Below, one piece after another: positions 11,529-20,591 of a stretch of DNA of 64,000 nt (positions are counted from its first letter, which is position 1; each line of letters starts with the position of its first letter). The stretch covers positions 11,200,847-11,264,846 of the forward strand of contig OY294046.1 of assembly GCA_958510825.1 (NCBI GenBank). The letters run 5' to 3'. The stretch comes from Brachypterus glaber. Lineage: Eukaryota > Arthropoda > Insecta > Coleoptera > Kateretidae. The position numbers were made by a program, and so were the translations under genes. Below the pieces are notes generated by a model that saw nothing but the letters and a program-made list of their open reading frames with translations, was not told the origin of the DNA and did not search any database.

Positions 11529-12278
11529 AAGGGTATAGAATCAAATGATAGAATGTCCGCTCCGAGGTCCGCTCATGTGAATTTTACACAAGAAGCAAAA
11601 AAGAAATTAAAACACACTTGGCAAACTTGTATTGTTTTGTATAATTTGATATTCTTTGACGTAATATTTCTTAATTTTAATAAGATTTTGATTAAGTACG
11701 TAATGGTTTTTTAATTATGGTTAATAAATAAATGGACATTGCACCTATTAAAACTTACTAGGTCGGACATAGTCGAGGACATAGTACTATTTGAAATTGA
11801 AATCTATCAAGAAGAGTCCTATTTATGTGTAGAATTAAAAAACAAATAACCTAACAGTATTGGAAACTTTATTAAGAAGAAATAATTATTAAACGAGCTT
11901 GTCCGGAAACTCTTCCGTCAATTCACAAAATACATCATTTTCATTCATTTTTGGATCCTCAACGTCTTCTTCGGGCTCTATGATTCCAAGATAGAAGATT
12001 AAATCTTCGTAAGTTCGCCACTACTGTCCATAATGAAAAACAAGTAATGCATTAACATCTACTTTTTTTCGGTTTTAACACTATTCTGACTAACTGATGA
12101 CTGGACATTGTACTCTTTGAAACTGAATCGCATATTTTAACCCTATCTTATACCCTTACATTGCTAGTTTAGATCCAAAGTTTATAACGTTGGATAGAGC
12201 GGAAAAAACTGATTTGAACGCCATCTCTAACTCAATTCGATAAAAATTTGGACATTGTACCATTTGATTCTATACTCC
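11529..12278 (-). mobile_element. DNA-transposon remnant with subterminal repeats
   Basis: The ends are inverted: GGGTATAGAATCAAATGATA on the left and CCATTTGATTCTATACTCC on the right. Inside are several copies of GGACATTGTACCATTTGA-like sequence (11733, 11780, 12104, 12251), a subterminal repeat pattern typical of DNA transposons. The minus strand carries the tail of a coding frame (next entry). The superfamily could not be assigned. Confidence 0.5.
11889..12020 (-). pseudogene. C-terminal fragment of a transposon-encoded protein (candidate)
   Basis: A 43-codon minus-strand frame with a stop at 11889-11891. It reads WRTYEDLIFYLGIIEPEEDV and continues acidic to FPDKLV. The composition is non-random and looks like the C-terminal tail of a transposase, where an acidic end after a YEDL-type helix is common. 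It lies inside inverted ends at 11529-12278, which supports a transposon origin. Upstream sequence in frame is closed by TAG. No family was recognised and the rest of the protein is absent. Confidence 0.35.
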
Positions 12279-12425
12279 TTATATAATAAGTTATAACTAT
12301 GTTTTGGTTATAAATAACTGTTTTATTATAATTATATTATCAATTATATAAGAATAAAAATTTTCTATGACAAGTTTGGACTTTTATATAGTTAGTTATA
12401 TAGTTAGTTTTTCTTAAAATTTTAC

Positions 12426-12675
12426 AAGTTTTTAATCATTTTATATGATATGCGCCATCTATTGGTTATTCTTTAAACCAAGTTATCGGCTACAACAATC
12501 TGGCATAAACTTCATTTTCAGCAATTTTTAAGTAAGTACTGGAATTGAAAAAGTTTTTAATCATTTTATATGATATGCGCCATCTATTGGTTATTCTTTA
12601 AACCAAGTTATCTGCCACAACAATCTGGCATAAACTTCATTTTCAGCAATTTTTAAGTAAGTACTGGAATTGAAA
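12426..12675 (+). repeat. 125-bp tandem duplication
   Basis: The unit AAGTTTTTAATCATTTTATA ... AAGTACTGGAATTGAAA occurs twice head to tail, starting at 12426 and 12551. The copies differ at only a few positions (for example ATCGGCTACAA against ATCTGCCACAA), so the duplication is recent. It lies in the 3' part of the split gene or just downstream. Confidence 0.9.
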
Positions 12676-12871
12676 TTGGCGGAAACGTTTCACATCGCCA
12701 AGAAAAAAGAGAATAAGAAGAAGAAGTAGTGGAATTCAATAAAAATATTTGATAAAATTATAAAATAATATTAAGTGCTTTATGTGTTCTGTTACACTCA
12801 CAATGTACAGTGACAAGAGACATTTTCTTTAATCTTCTCCGCAGGTTTAAAAGTCACCCAGTGCCCTATGT

Positions 12872-12940
12872 TTGCAGTCGAAGAAAACATATAGTCTATA
12901 AGCGTATGGAATTTTCATTCCGCGCTTGCGGAAACGTTAA
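12872..12940 (-). repeat. Half-copy of palindrome family E beside an exon
   Basis: Read on the minus strand, this gives AAGCGCGGAATGAAAATTCC, then ATACGCTTATAGACTATATG, then TTTTCTTCGACTGCAAAC. It matches the right half of the family E palindrome and the adjacent terminus at 60080-60140. It lies 28 bp past the splice donor at 12967, inside the intron. Confidence 0.65.
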
Positions 12941-12967
12941 ATTAAAAAGGGAATAGTATAAACTCAC

Positions 12968-13346
12968 CTGATTTTGTACCGTCGAATTCAACAAGCACTT
13001 TTGCAACACTAGCGGATCTCGCTCCTTCAAAATGGCCGCGAACCTGTCCTTATCCTTAATACTATCCACTTTTATTACCGTATCACCGAATACCCTGTCC
13101 AACTCACTGTTTCTCCTCGTCCTATGACTAGACACTCCCGAAATACCCCCCGAAACGGCCCCCCTGCTCGACCTACGCGACGACTTTTCCCCGCCGTCGG
13201 GGGAACAGGGGGCACTTTTCGCCACGAACTGCAGATGTAGATCATGGATGCGCGAGTTCACTTCTCCACGCTGGGAGACGACGGATCGCAATTGTTCCTC
13301 CAGGTCTTGTTTTGTGGTAAGGAGGTTCTCTAGGTCTTCCTGTAGT
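12968..13346 (-). CDS. Coiled-coil protein, exon 4 of the resolved part
   Basis: A 379-bp internal exon of the minus-strand split gene. The acceptor is GTATTCTTTTCCAG at 13347-13360 and the donor is CAG|GTGAGTTT at 12968/12967. It completes a split Arg codon from the previous exon, then gives 126 codons ending in phase 0. The protein starts LQEDLENLLTTKQDLEEQLR, a heptad-rich coiled coil, continues to SRIHDLHLQFVAKS, then a Ser/Arg/Gly-rich linker (SSRRSSRGAVSGG) and a second conserved-looking block, KDRFAAILKERDPLVLQKCL. The open frame runs past the donor to a stop, but GTGAGT is a strong splice site and the frame loses coding character there. No family was recognised; a centrosomal, junctional or microtubule-linked coiled-coil protein is possible. 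The next exon downstream was not found. Confidence 0.8.
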
Positions 13347-14222
13347 CTGGAAAAGAATACAAGACTTGCTTATTTTCATAATTTGGACTTTTTTGGAATT
13401 TTTTATACTTTTATGCAGATCAAAAAAAAAAAAAAAACAAAACTGTGGCCTTAAACTCGAACTTTAAAACTTAATTTTAAAGTATTTTAAATATCATTGA
13501 TTTTAAATCTTTCTATTATGGACCGGATATTTTTGATAAGACCCCTAAATAAAATCGACTTTTAACTAATAAATTTAGTGTCATTACATTCAGGGTCCTG
13601 AGTTTTCTTTTATTTAACCCTTACCCTCCCGAGACTAAACTAATGAAACTGGAGCGAAGAAAAGAAGAAAAAAAATACACCATTTTTTTTTGTTTTTGAT
13701 CGAGTTTTTGTTTCCTGAATTAAACTTCCTATTTTTTGCATACATAGAAAGTCTATAAAAGTATTTTGGATTAATATTGCCTTAAAAAAAATAAAGAAGT
13801 AAAGTCACAATTGTGACACCCTGGAGGGTAAGGGTTAACAGGATCTTTTGATGCAGAATTCCCATTATGCACAGGATATTTTTCATAAGAACCCTAAATA
13901 AGATCGACTGTTTGCTGCTAAACTCAGTGTCACATCGTTTAGGGTCTCTGAGTTTTTGGGAGTCTAGATTTTTCCAAAAATACAACCTATTATTTAATGA
14001 TGAATGGTTCTATGCCAATACAACAAACAAAAAGAATTAATTTTCTAGCTAATATTAAATTATTATTTCTAGATTAAATTGCCCATGTGAAAGAAATGTC
14101 TAAATGTATCCCTAAGTATATATCTAAAATTAGAAATTATGTATAAGAAAAATCCATATATCTATGAGCATAGTTTTGGTAAATTCTGTGGAGAAAGTCA
14201 AAAATGTTTGCTATTTTCTTAC
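13347..14222 (-). other. Intron of the split gene
   Basis: GT-AG intron of 876 bp (donor GTAAGAAAAT at 14222, acceptor ending TTCCAG at 13347). Positions 13535-13640 and 13840-13960 hold two diverged copies of a phrase 'GATAAGACCCCTAAATAAAATCGACT ... TCAGGGTC', separated by a GGAGGGTAAGGGTTAA block that mirrors TTAACCCTTACCCTCC at 13615. That makes a small inverted-repeat insert around 13615-13836. No gene. Confidence 0.55.
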
Positions 14223-14496
14223 CTAGAAGTATGCACTCTCCCGGCCAAAACTTCAGCCTCCATTTCGGCCAGTCTGTCCAGAAGCAAATCTCTTTCTTGC
14301 CTGAGTTGCCGCACATCGTCTGCCGACGCGTGGAACAGCGCCCTCTGGAAGTTGCCTTCGGAACTTTGTATCGCATTGTGATCTCGTATTGTGCCTTGCA
14401 ACGCTTCGACTTCGTCTTTTAAGCGGGTTCCCTTCCGGTGGATGACGTCCAGAAGGTTCCAGAGCTCGTCTTCGGTTTCGTCTATATCAATAGCCC
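14223..14496 (-). CDS. Coiled-coil protein, exon 3 of the resolved part
   Basis: A 274-bp exon with acceptor CCTTTTTCAG at 14497 and donor CTTCTAG|GTAAGAAA at 14223/14222. It takes one base from the upstream exon and leaves two for the next, so the phase agrees on both sides. The 90 whole codons begin AIDIDETEDELWNLLDVIHR, an acidic start followed by a long amphipathic helix, and pass through DDVRQLRQERDLLLDRLAEM, a classic coiled coil. Codon use is GC-richer than the surrounding intron, another sign of real coding. The protein is probably cytoplasmic: no membrane segment is visible. Function unknown. Confidence 0.85.
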
Positions 14497-14696
14497 CTGA
14501 AAAAGGAACCAATCATAAATTGTTGATTTATAAACTACAATATTAAAGAAAGCCATTTTGAAGTTGCAACGCGGGGGGAGTCATCTATTAATTATAGGTA
14601 GATATGTCTTTAAAAATAATACAGTTACAAATCTTTAAAATGCTTGTGAAGATTCCTACGGTAAATAGATAATAGTCCTTACTATACAGGGTGATC

Positions 14697-16023
14697 CAGA
14701 AATAAGTTACAAAATGTTAAGGGCGATTCTAGGTCCAAAAATATGAAAAAAAGCTTCTATAAAGGTTGGTCCGGAAATGAGCCCTAAGGGAGTTACGACC
14801 CTCCTAAGGGTGCATCTGAAAAGTAGTTTTTATTTAATATCTCTGGAACCCTATGAACCACAGTAACGAATTTTGCACAAGCTTTAATATTGATAAAGGT
14901 TATTTTTATGTAATTTTTATTTGGTAATTTTAACCAGGGACGTGCAAAATGGGGGTGACCTTTATGCCCCCGAACTTTTTTATCTGTAAATTTTTTGACA
15001 TTTTTTCAATAAAATATTAATCTTTGATTAAAAATACATAAAAAAGGTACTTTTTATGTAACACGATAGGACCAACCGTTTTCTAAGCATAAAAAATGGT
15101 AACTAACGAAAATTTCAATACTGCTGGGTGATTCTACATTAAAAACTATGAAAAAAAGTGTTGAGTATGTAATTTATTATGTGTCTATTAGGGACCCTAT
15201 ATATAATGACATTAAACTTAACAGTTAAATGTCACTTTATTTAGGGTCCCTAGTGTCTATTAGTCTACGTAATAGTGTACTTGTTTATAAATTTAATTAA
15301 TACTATTAAAGGTAGATCAAGGTATGACAGTAATTGTCAAGAAGTTGTCATGAGTTGTTAATTTTATATTGAAATAAAGAAAACTCTTTTGGAATCTATT
15401 GCATCATTTCCTGAAGCTATTTACAAGAACTGCAAATCTCATTAAAAAGCTCCTATACATCTAGGTTCGAAAATCAGTTTAAAAGGTCGTAGCTCTAACA
15501 CTTAGCTCCCTTAAAAGGGATTTGTAGATATTTGTGTATGGGAACTTTTTATATAATTTCTGATGTAGAATCGCCCTGCAGTATTGAAATTTGTATTGTT
15601 GCATTTTTTAGTTCCTTTTTTTGATGCTCAGAATGTGAAATTGCCTCCTCGATTGCTTCTTTAATTGCAAATTTCTCGAAAACGGTTGGCCCTACGGTGT
15701 TACACAAAGAGTACCTTTTTTATGTATTTTTAATTAAAGAATAATATTCTATTGAGAAAATGTCAAAAAATCTACAGATAAAAAAGTTTGGGCAAAAAAA
15801 GTGAAATCACGCCCTTGTTTAAAATTACCAAATAAAAATGAAATAAAATGATAACTATCAATGTTAAGGCATGTGCAAAAACTCTGTTGTTACTGTGGTT
15901 TGGACTTTTACCAGAGATATTAAATAAAAACTACATTTCAAATGAACCCTTAGGGGGGTCGTAGCTCCCTTAGGGCTCATTTCCGAACAAACCTTTGCAG
16001 GATTATTTTTTATATTTTTGGAC
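14697..16023. mobile_element. Fold-back element, mariner-type end, in an intron
   Basis: Starts at TA|CAGGGTGATCCAGAAATAAG. The left arm block TAAAGGTTGGTCCGGAAATG mirrors CTCATTTCCGAACAAACCTT on the right. The right terminus is lost after TTTTTGGACC. An unrelated stretch splits the arms at about 15160-15430 and contains a small palindrome (TAGGGACCCTATATATAATG mirrored by TTATTTAGGGTCCCTAG). The arms resemble those at 25584 and 41459. No transposase. Confidence 0.7.
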
Positions 16024-16156
16024 CGAATTGACTTGTTGAGAGTAAGACGGCACAATTACAAAAGGGCTTATAAATCAAGAAAAAATAGAAAATTGAGGGC
16101 CATAAATGAGCGATATAGATCTATAAAATAAAGGTCTGCTGAGTGACCAGTAAAAC

Positions 16157-16704
16157 CAAAGAACTTTTACCTCAAGAAGGAACATGATCAAATCTACCGT
16201 ATGCTTTGTTTGAAGCGTGAACCAACTACGGCGAGGGACTGGTGGGGAGTGACTATTGTTTACACTTAGTACGCGTAAAGAGAGAGAAAGAATGTGTAAA
16301 CTTACAGTCTAATGTCGTAAAATGACTGACAGGGGTACAGTGTTGTCGATTGGAAACATATACTTTGGATATTTTATTGTAAATTTTAAGAAAAATTAGT
16401 TCTGTATGAGTTTTATATGAACTAGTAGTTTAATTTTAATAGATTTAAATATACTATATTATTAAACATAATTATAGTATACACAATAAAGTTTTTTACA
16501 TTTTTAATTTAAGTATAATGATTTGAATTCATGATAAGGTGGAAACTACGCAACATCGCTACTAGGTAACCTGAAAGTCGACTAGCGACATCTACATTTT
16601 ACACCACAAAGCTTATCGCGTTTCTGTTAGTAAATAAACAAACAAAAATATGACACCTTCATAAACATTGGTCTGAAATTACTTCTTGAGGTAAAAGTTC
16701 TTTG
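16157..16704. mobile_element. hAT-type MITE next to a splice site
   Basis: A 548-bp non-autonomous element. Termini are CAAAGAACTTTTACCTCAAG on the left and CTTGAGGTAAAAGTTCTTTG on the right, and it is flanked by the direct 8-bp repeat AGTAAAAC (16149-16156 and 16705-16712). An 8-bp target duplication with CA...TG ends is diagnostic of hAT elements. A truncated inverted copy is at 33089-33460. It sits in the intron, ending 28 bp from the splice donor at 16732. No coding frame. Confidence 0.88.
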
Positions 16705-16732
16705 AGTAAAACATTAGCAAAATTTTACTTAC

Positions 16733-17060
16733 CAGCTGCAGAAGACGGCGCGGGCGCCGTACTCGACGCACTGTGCGTTTCCTTACTTGACGTCTCCGTA
16801 CTGAACCCCGAATCCTGGATGGCAATATCTCCGGCTTTCTTGTTCCTGGACTCCTCCTTGCTGTTCAACTTTTTCCGGACCCGGACTCCCGGCGTCCAGT
16901 CGCCTGGATGCCGGATGCTGACCGGTATGTTGGAGGAGGAGTGTTGGAGGGGCGAGGTGGAGGCCGTCGTCATAGTGGCCGGTGTGGAGGAGGCCAGTTT
17001 AGTGCGCAGGTTCGGGAAGGTTTCCATGACAAGGTCGCGGAATTCGAGCAAGGCACCCAC
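16733..17060 (-). CDS. Coiled-coil protein, exon 2 of the resolved part
   Basis: A 328-bp exon with acceptor TTTTTGTATTCCAG (17061 onward) and donor GCAGCTG|GTAAGTAA at 16733/16732. It enters in phase 0 and leaves one base. It opens with VGALLEFRDLVMETFPNLRT, which continues without a break from LQELQHE at the end of exon 1, so a helix is split across the two exons. The next 80 residues are Ser/Thr/Pro-rich and likely disordered: ASSTPATMTTASTSP, then IPVSIRHPGDWTPGVRVRKK, then IAIQDSGFSTETSSKETHS. The DSGFS block resembles a phosphodegron-like or phosphorylation motif (inference only). No catalytic domain is visible. Host gene rather than transposon: it has multiple phased exons and no repeat copies. 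Confidence 0.85.
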
Positions 17061-17129
17061 CTGGAATACAAAAAAAATTATAGACTAGGCTTTTATATTA
17101 TTATTTTTGAAGGAACTAGCCAAACTAGG

Positions 17130-17760
17130 ATTCTCTAAAGAGAATGTCCAGACCTTAACCAGGCGCGAAGTACAATAAAGAAACCTCTGTTGAGTAAAAC
17201 ACAGAGAGAAAACGACTTGCGAAGCCAAGTGAAACATCGATCGAGACTGGAGCAAGGTAATTTTTACCGATCAAGCTGCCTTTTGGGATTACGTTATCAC
17301 CCCCCGGGCCTGGACATCCTCCACTAACCGATTGGTCCAGCGAACCGCGAAACACCCTGTAAAGATTCATGTTTGGGGGTGTCTCTCGGAACGCTGAAAA
17401 AATGGTCGAGATTTACAAAAAAGCTCTTGTACCGACTGACAAACGTTGGTATGGCGATAAAAATAAGCAGTGGATCCTCCAAGAGGACAACGACCCCAAA
17501 AATCGGAGCAAGTTGTGTAGCCAGTGGAAGACATCCGACATCATCACGCTGAATTGGCCGTTCCAATCGCCCGACGCAAACCCCATTGAGAATGTGTGTT
17601 CATTCATTGAGCACAAGCTTCGCGGGAAAAAGGTAAATTAAAGCATCACGAGAAATTCGGACAATATGGAGGTCTTTTGAATATGCAAAAAATCTGGACT
17701 GGACTGGACAAATTACTAAGTTATTTGCATTGATCTATCATTCATTAACTGTAATTGTAT
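17130..17760 (+). pseudogene. Tc1-like transposase relic
   Basis: A decayed Tc1/mariner transposase in the intron. At 17249-17330 one frame reads WSKVIFTDQAAFWDYV, containing the first catalytic Asp (FTD). From 17369 a second frame reads KRWYGDKNKQWILQEDNDPK, with the second catalytic Asp (EDNDPK), and then PFQSPDANPIENVCSFIEHK, where the DANPIEN block holds the third acidic position. The frames are shifted relative to each other near 17360, and stops occur upstream of 17249. The tail REIRTIWRS-like sequence follows to about 17690. The N-terminal DNA-binding domain and both terminal repeats are missing. It cannot be active. Confidence 0.85.
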
Positions 17761-17820
17761 GTAAAATGTTAAACTTTTGATTACTTTTTAAAAGAGGCGA
17801 TGTGGATAGTTTATTTAATT

Positions 17821-18097
17821 TATAGTATATTCAACTTCAAAATGCTGTAAGTGTAAACAAACGCACAACGGATTTAGTGACAGGGTAGGACTCAAAACAA
17901 AATATTTCTATATAACGGTCCATTGCAATGCATTGTACGCTTCATCGCAAGTACTCACGTACTGACCTGTTTAATTTTCTACATTCCTACTCTCGCAACA
18001 TTCGAGTGTTTTAACCAATGAAACCACGCGCCAGCTGCCTTGTGTGCGATTCTTTTGTTTACTTCTACTGAATCTTGAAGTTGAATATACTATAGTT
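17821..18097. mobile_element. Small fold-back element or MITE
   Basis: TATAGTATATTCAACTTCAA at 17821 mirrors CTTGAAGTTGAATATACTATAG at the right end, and the next bases (GTAAACAAA / TTTGTTTAC) also pair. About 230 bp of non-repetitive sequence lies between. No coding frame and no clear target duplication. Confidence 0.6.
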
Positions 18098-18398
18098 TTC
18101 AGATCATTTATAATTTCTTCGCTATTGAGCACAATTTCCCCTTAAGGTAAATATAAAGTGTAATACACCGTTAAATTCAGAATATATAGTGCTTTTAAAA
18201 TCACTAAAAAAACTATGCGGGTGCTATTTGAAAAAAAAAAGTTTGGGGTGGTTCCAAGAGAGTGAGTTAATAAGGGGTGTGTTTTGGTGTGGGATTTAAA
18301 AGTACTTTTGATCACACCTAATGTTTTTTAAATTATGTTTATATCTTTTAAAATAACGGAGATATTGACCGGGAAGTAAAATTTGGGACACCCGGTAT
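18098..18398. other. Intron spacer with a mariner-like fragment
   Basis: Positions 18200-18398 end in GGGACACCCGGTATA, like the terminus of a mariner-type fold-back, but the partner end was not found. No gene. Confidence 0.35.
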
Positions 18399-18489
18399 AA
18401 ATAAATTAATAGTAAAAAACATTTTTAAGAACAAGCTTTTATTTAAGTGCTCTAAAAAAAGACAATACATTTTCAAGTAAATTAAACCC

Positions 18490-19588
18490 TATAAAGAACT
18501 TTCACTTTCGGGTTTAGACCGTGTTAATGGATTTTCACTTTCCGACGTTTCGTCTCTTACTACTAGAGACATCTTCAGGGATTAATCTGAAACTAAGTTT
18601 CGAATCAACTTGTGTCACTATTTATGACGAGTTGTGGTTATTCACCCGTGACGAGGTTTTTCCTATCAAAGACTTCCATATTGCAGGTAAGTGGTAACCA
18701 GTGTCCCGATTGATATTGTTAGGATGCTTGATGATTTCTATCGATTCCCGTATCTTCCTTGGCATTTTTCTGTTTTCTGTTAATATTTGTTTTGTTTCAG
18801 ACAAATTGATTTTATGACCTGTTTCATGTACATGTTCGGCTACTGCCGATAAGGAAATTTGTTTCTTTCTTATATTGCGCTCATGCTCTTGAAGTCTTGT
18901 AGAAATTTTTCTCTTAGTTTCACCTATGTAAACCGTACCACAGGAGCAGGGTATTTTATATACGCCTTCTGAACTCAGGGGTATTTTGTCTTTTGTTGAA
19001 GTCAAACATTGACCTAATTTTTGGTTGGACCGAAATATAGGCTTAATATTTGACTTCTTCAAAAGTTTACCTATTTTATCCGTGATACCGCTTACATAGG
19101 GAAGTATAACTTGTGTCTGTCTGTCATTGTCACTATTGTCCTGTTGTTTGGGTCTGGGATTTCTGTATTTGTATATGGTCTTATTAATGTCTTTTTTGGT
19201 ATAACCGTTCATGGTCAAGGCTTTGGTTAGTTTAAGGAGTTCTGTGTCTAGGGAATTCTTGTCTGAAATCATGAAAGCCCTATGAACAAGTGAATTAACT
19301 ACCGAGCGTTTTTGAGAGAGATGGTGATGTGAAAATGCGTTTAGGTATCTGTCAGTGTGGGTTTTCTTCCTGTATACGGAGTGTCCTATTGAGCCATTTT
19401 CCGTTTTGTAAACCAAAACGTCCAAAAAGGGAAGTGATCCGTTGTTCTCAATTTCCATCGTAAACCGTATAGATTTATGTTGGGAATTGAGGTGATTCAG
19501 AAAACCTTGAAAGTGAAAATCCATTAACACGGTCTAAACCCGAAAGTGAAAGTTCTTTATATCTTAATGGCCGTGAAAGCTTAAAATC
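18490..19588 (-). mobile_element. 5'-truncated Penelope-like retroelement
   Basis: A 1.1-kb insertion bounded by a 12-bp direct repeat TAAATTAAACCC (18478-18489 and 19589-19600). Near both ends lies an inverted copy of the same sequence: ATAAAGAACTTTCACTTTCG ... GGTTTAGACCGTGTTAATGG starts at 18491 and its reverse complement ends at 19560. Inverted terminal copies with 5' truncation are characteristic of Penelope-like elements. On the minus strand the 3' region reads CTGAAGATGTCTC ... GAGACGAAACGTC (about 18585-18545), which fits the CUGANGA and GAAA core of the hammerhead ribozymes known in this group. Confidence 0.85.
18622..19530 (-). CDS. Penelope-like element polyprotein, C-terminal part with GIY-YIG nuclease
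   Basis: An open frame of 302 codons with no internal stop. The first part (MDFHFQGFLNHLN to KTHTDRYLNAFSHHHLSQ) corresponds to the RT thumb region after the catalytic palm: SLPFLDVLVYK and KTHTDRYL are hallmark phrases of this group. Residues about 185-290 hold the GIY-YIG endonuclease: GVYKIPCSCGTVYIGET, then KISTRLQEH with the conserved Arg, then HVHETGHKINL with His, and a Glu-rich helix. The linker before it (residues 120-180) is basic. The RT palm with its catalytic Asp residues is missing because the element is truncated. The frame starts inside the inverted terminal copy, so its start codon is incidental. Confidence 0.85.
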   Translation of the reverse strand: MLMDFHFQGFLNHLNSQHKSIRFTMEIENNGSLPFLDVLVYKTENGSIGHSVYRKKTHTDRYLNAFSHHHLSQKRSVVNSLVHRAFMISDKNSLDTELLKLTKALTMNGYTKKDINKTIYKYRNPRPKQQDNSDNDRQTQVILPYVSGITDKIGKLLKKSNIKPIFRSNQKLGQCLTSTKDKIPLSSEGVYKIPCSCGTVYIGETKRKISTRLQEHERNIRKKQISLSAVAEHVHETGHKINLSETKQILTENRKMPRKIRESIEIIKHPNNINRDTGYHLPAIWKSLIGKTSSRVNNHNSS

Positions 19589-19667
19589 TAAATTAAACCC
19601 ATCATTTTATTACATCATACAATTTTATATGATTTAAATCTCAATATAAAAGATTGTATGAAGGTGA

Positions 19668-20508
19668 AGTTTGCAACGTTTTTTTGCATCGAAAATTCAA
19701 ATAGTATATTCCATAACACGTTTTTAGCGCACTAGTACTTTATAAAACTCGCCGCAAGCGGTTTGTTTTCTAAACTTGTACTCGTGCGTTAAAAACGTAT
19801 GTTATGAAACTAGTGTTGTGTGACGTCGAAAGGTCCCATTCGGTGATATGGGATTGCCTCCGTAACATCGCCTTTATGATATTAATTAAGTGGACTGCGA
19901 ATAGGTATTATTGATTGAAAAGAATATTAAAGACAAAACGACAGTTCCAATAATATATATGGTAATCTTACCTTAGTTATAGCATTCAGCACGACAGGTC
20001 ATGACCGCCATTTCTTCACAGGAGAAAAAACCACATAATTGGAAACTGATGTACGCGAATTAAAGTTTGTTTGACCAGTGTAGGTATACACTACTAATTA
20101 TTTAAATACATATGTGTATATGGAACTTATTTCTATAGTTTGCAGCCGTAAAATATGGTAAATTCTAACGAATGCCCGCGCGTGGTATATTCGTCAGCGG
20201 ATTTGAGTATATTTTTATTGACACGCATCGAGCGCTCTCGAGTGTCAAATTGCTACTGCCGGAAGGCTGGTCCCGAACTCGCGCAGAAAAGCTAGGAGGT
20301 TTTCAGCGCGTTACTTACAAAAATACAATTAATTTAAAAAAAATATTATTTTTGAATTATAACTAAGTAAAGAAATTAAATGAAATTATGTATAATAAAA
20401 CCCAAATTAAAAATAAATACAAACACAGAAATGTGGTTGTAACAACTAGTACTTTAATATACTATTTGAATTTTCGTTGCAAAAAAACGTTGCAAACTTC
20501 AGCTTCAT
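19668..20508. repeat. Palindrome family B, copy B1, split by an insertion
   Basis: The palindrome CATAACACGTTTTTAGCGCA ... GCGTTAAAAACGTATGTTATG has the head CTCGCCGCAAGCGG. It is flanked by inverted sequence GAAGTTTGCAACGTTTTTTT (19668) and AACGTTGCAAACTTCAGCTT (20490). About 630 bp (19815-20444) sits between two copies of ACTAGT (19809-19814 and 20445-20450), so an unrelated element has inserted with a 6-bp duplication. The inserted stretch shows no recognisable gene; a 64-codon frame at 20172 is not convincing. Confidence 0.7.
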
Positions 20509-20591
20509 AAGATTGTCGCGAGATTTTCCTGTGTAAATCTCTTTTACAAAAAATACATCAATTTCTAGTAAGAATTACTTGTGTCAACATA

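Noticed and set aside
12896..12967. The open frame of exon 4 running on to a stop at 12896
   Set aside because: A strong donor (CAG|GTGAGTTT) lies at 12968/12967, the residues after it lose coding character, and a family E repeat half occupies the region.
16702..17088. A 128-codon plus-strand frame over exon 2
   Set aside because: It is the shadow of the minus-strand exon, which has good splice sites and joins in phase with its neighbours.
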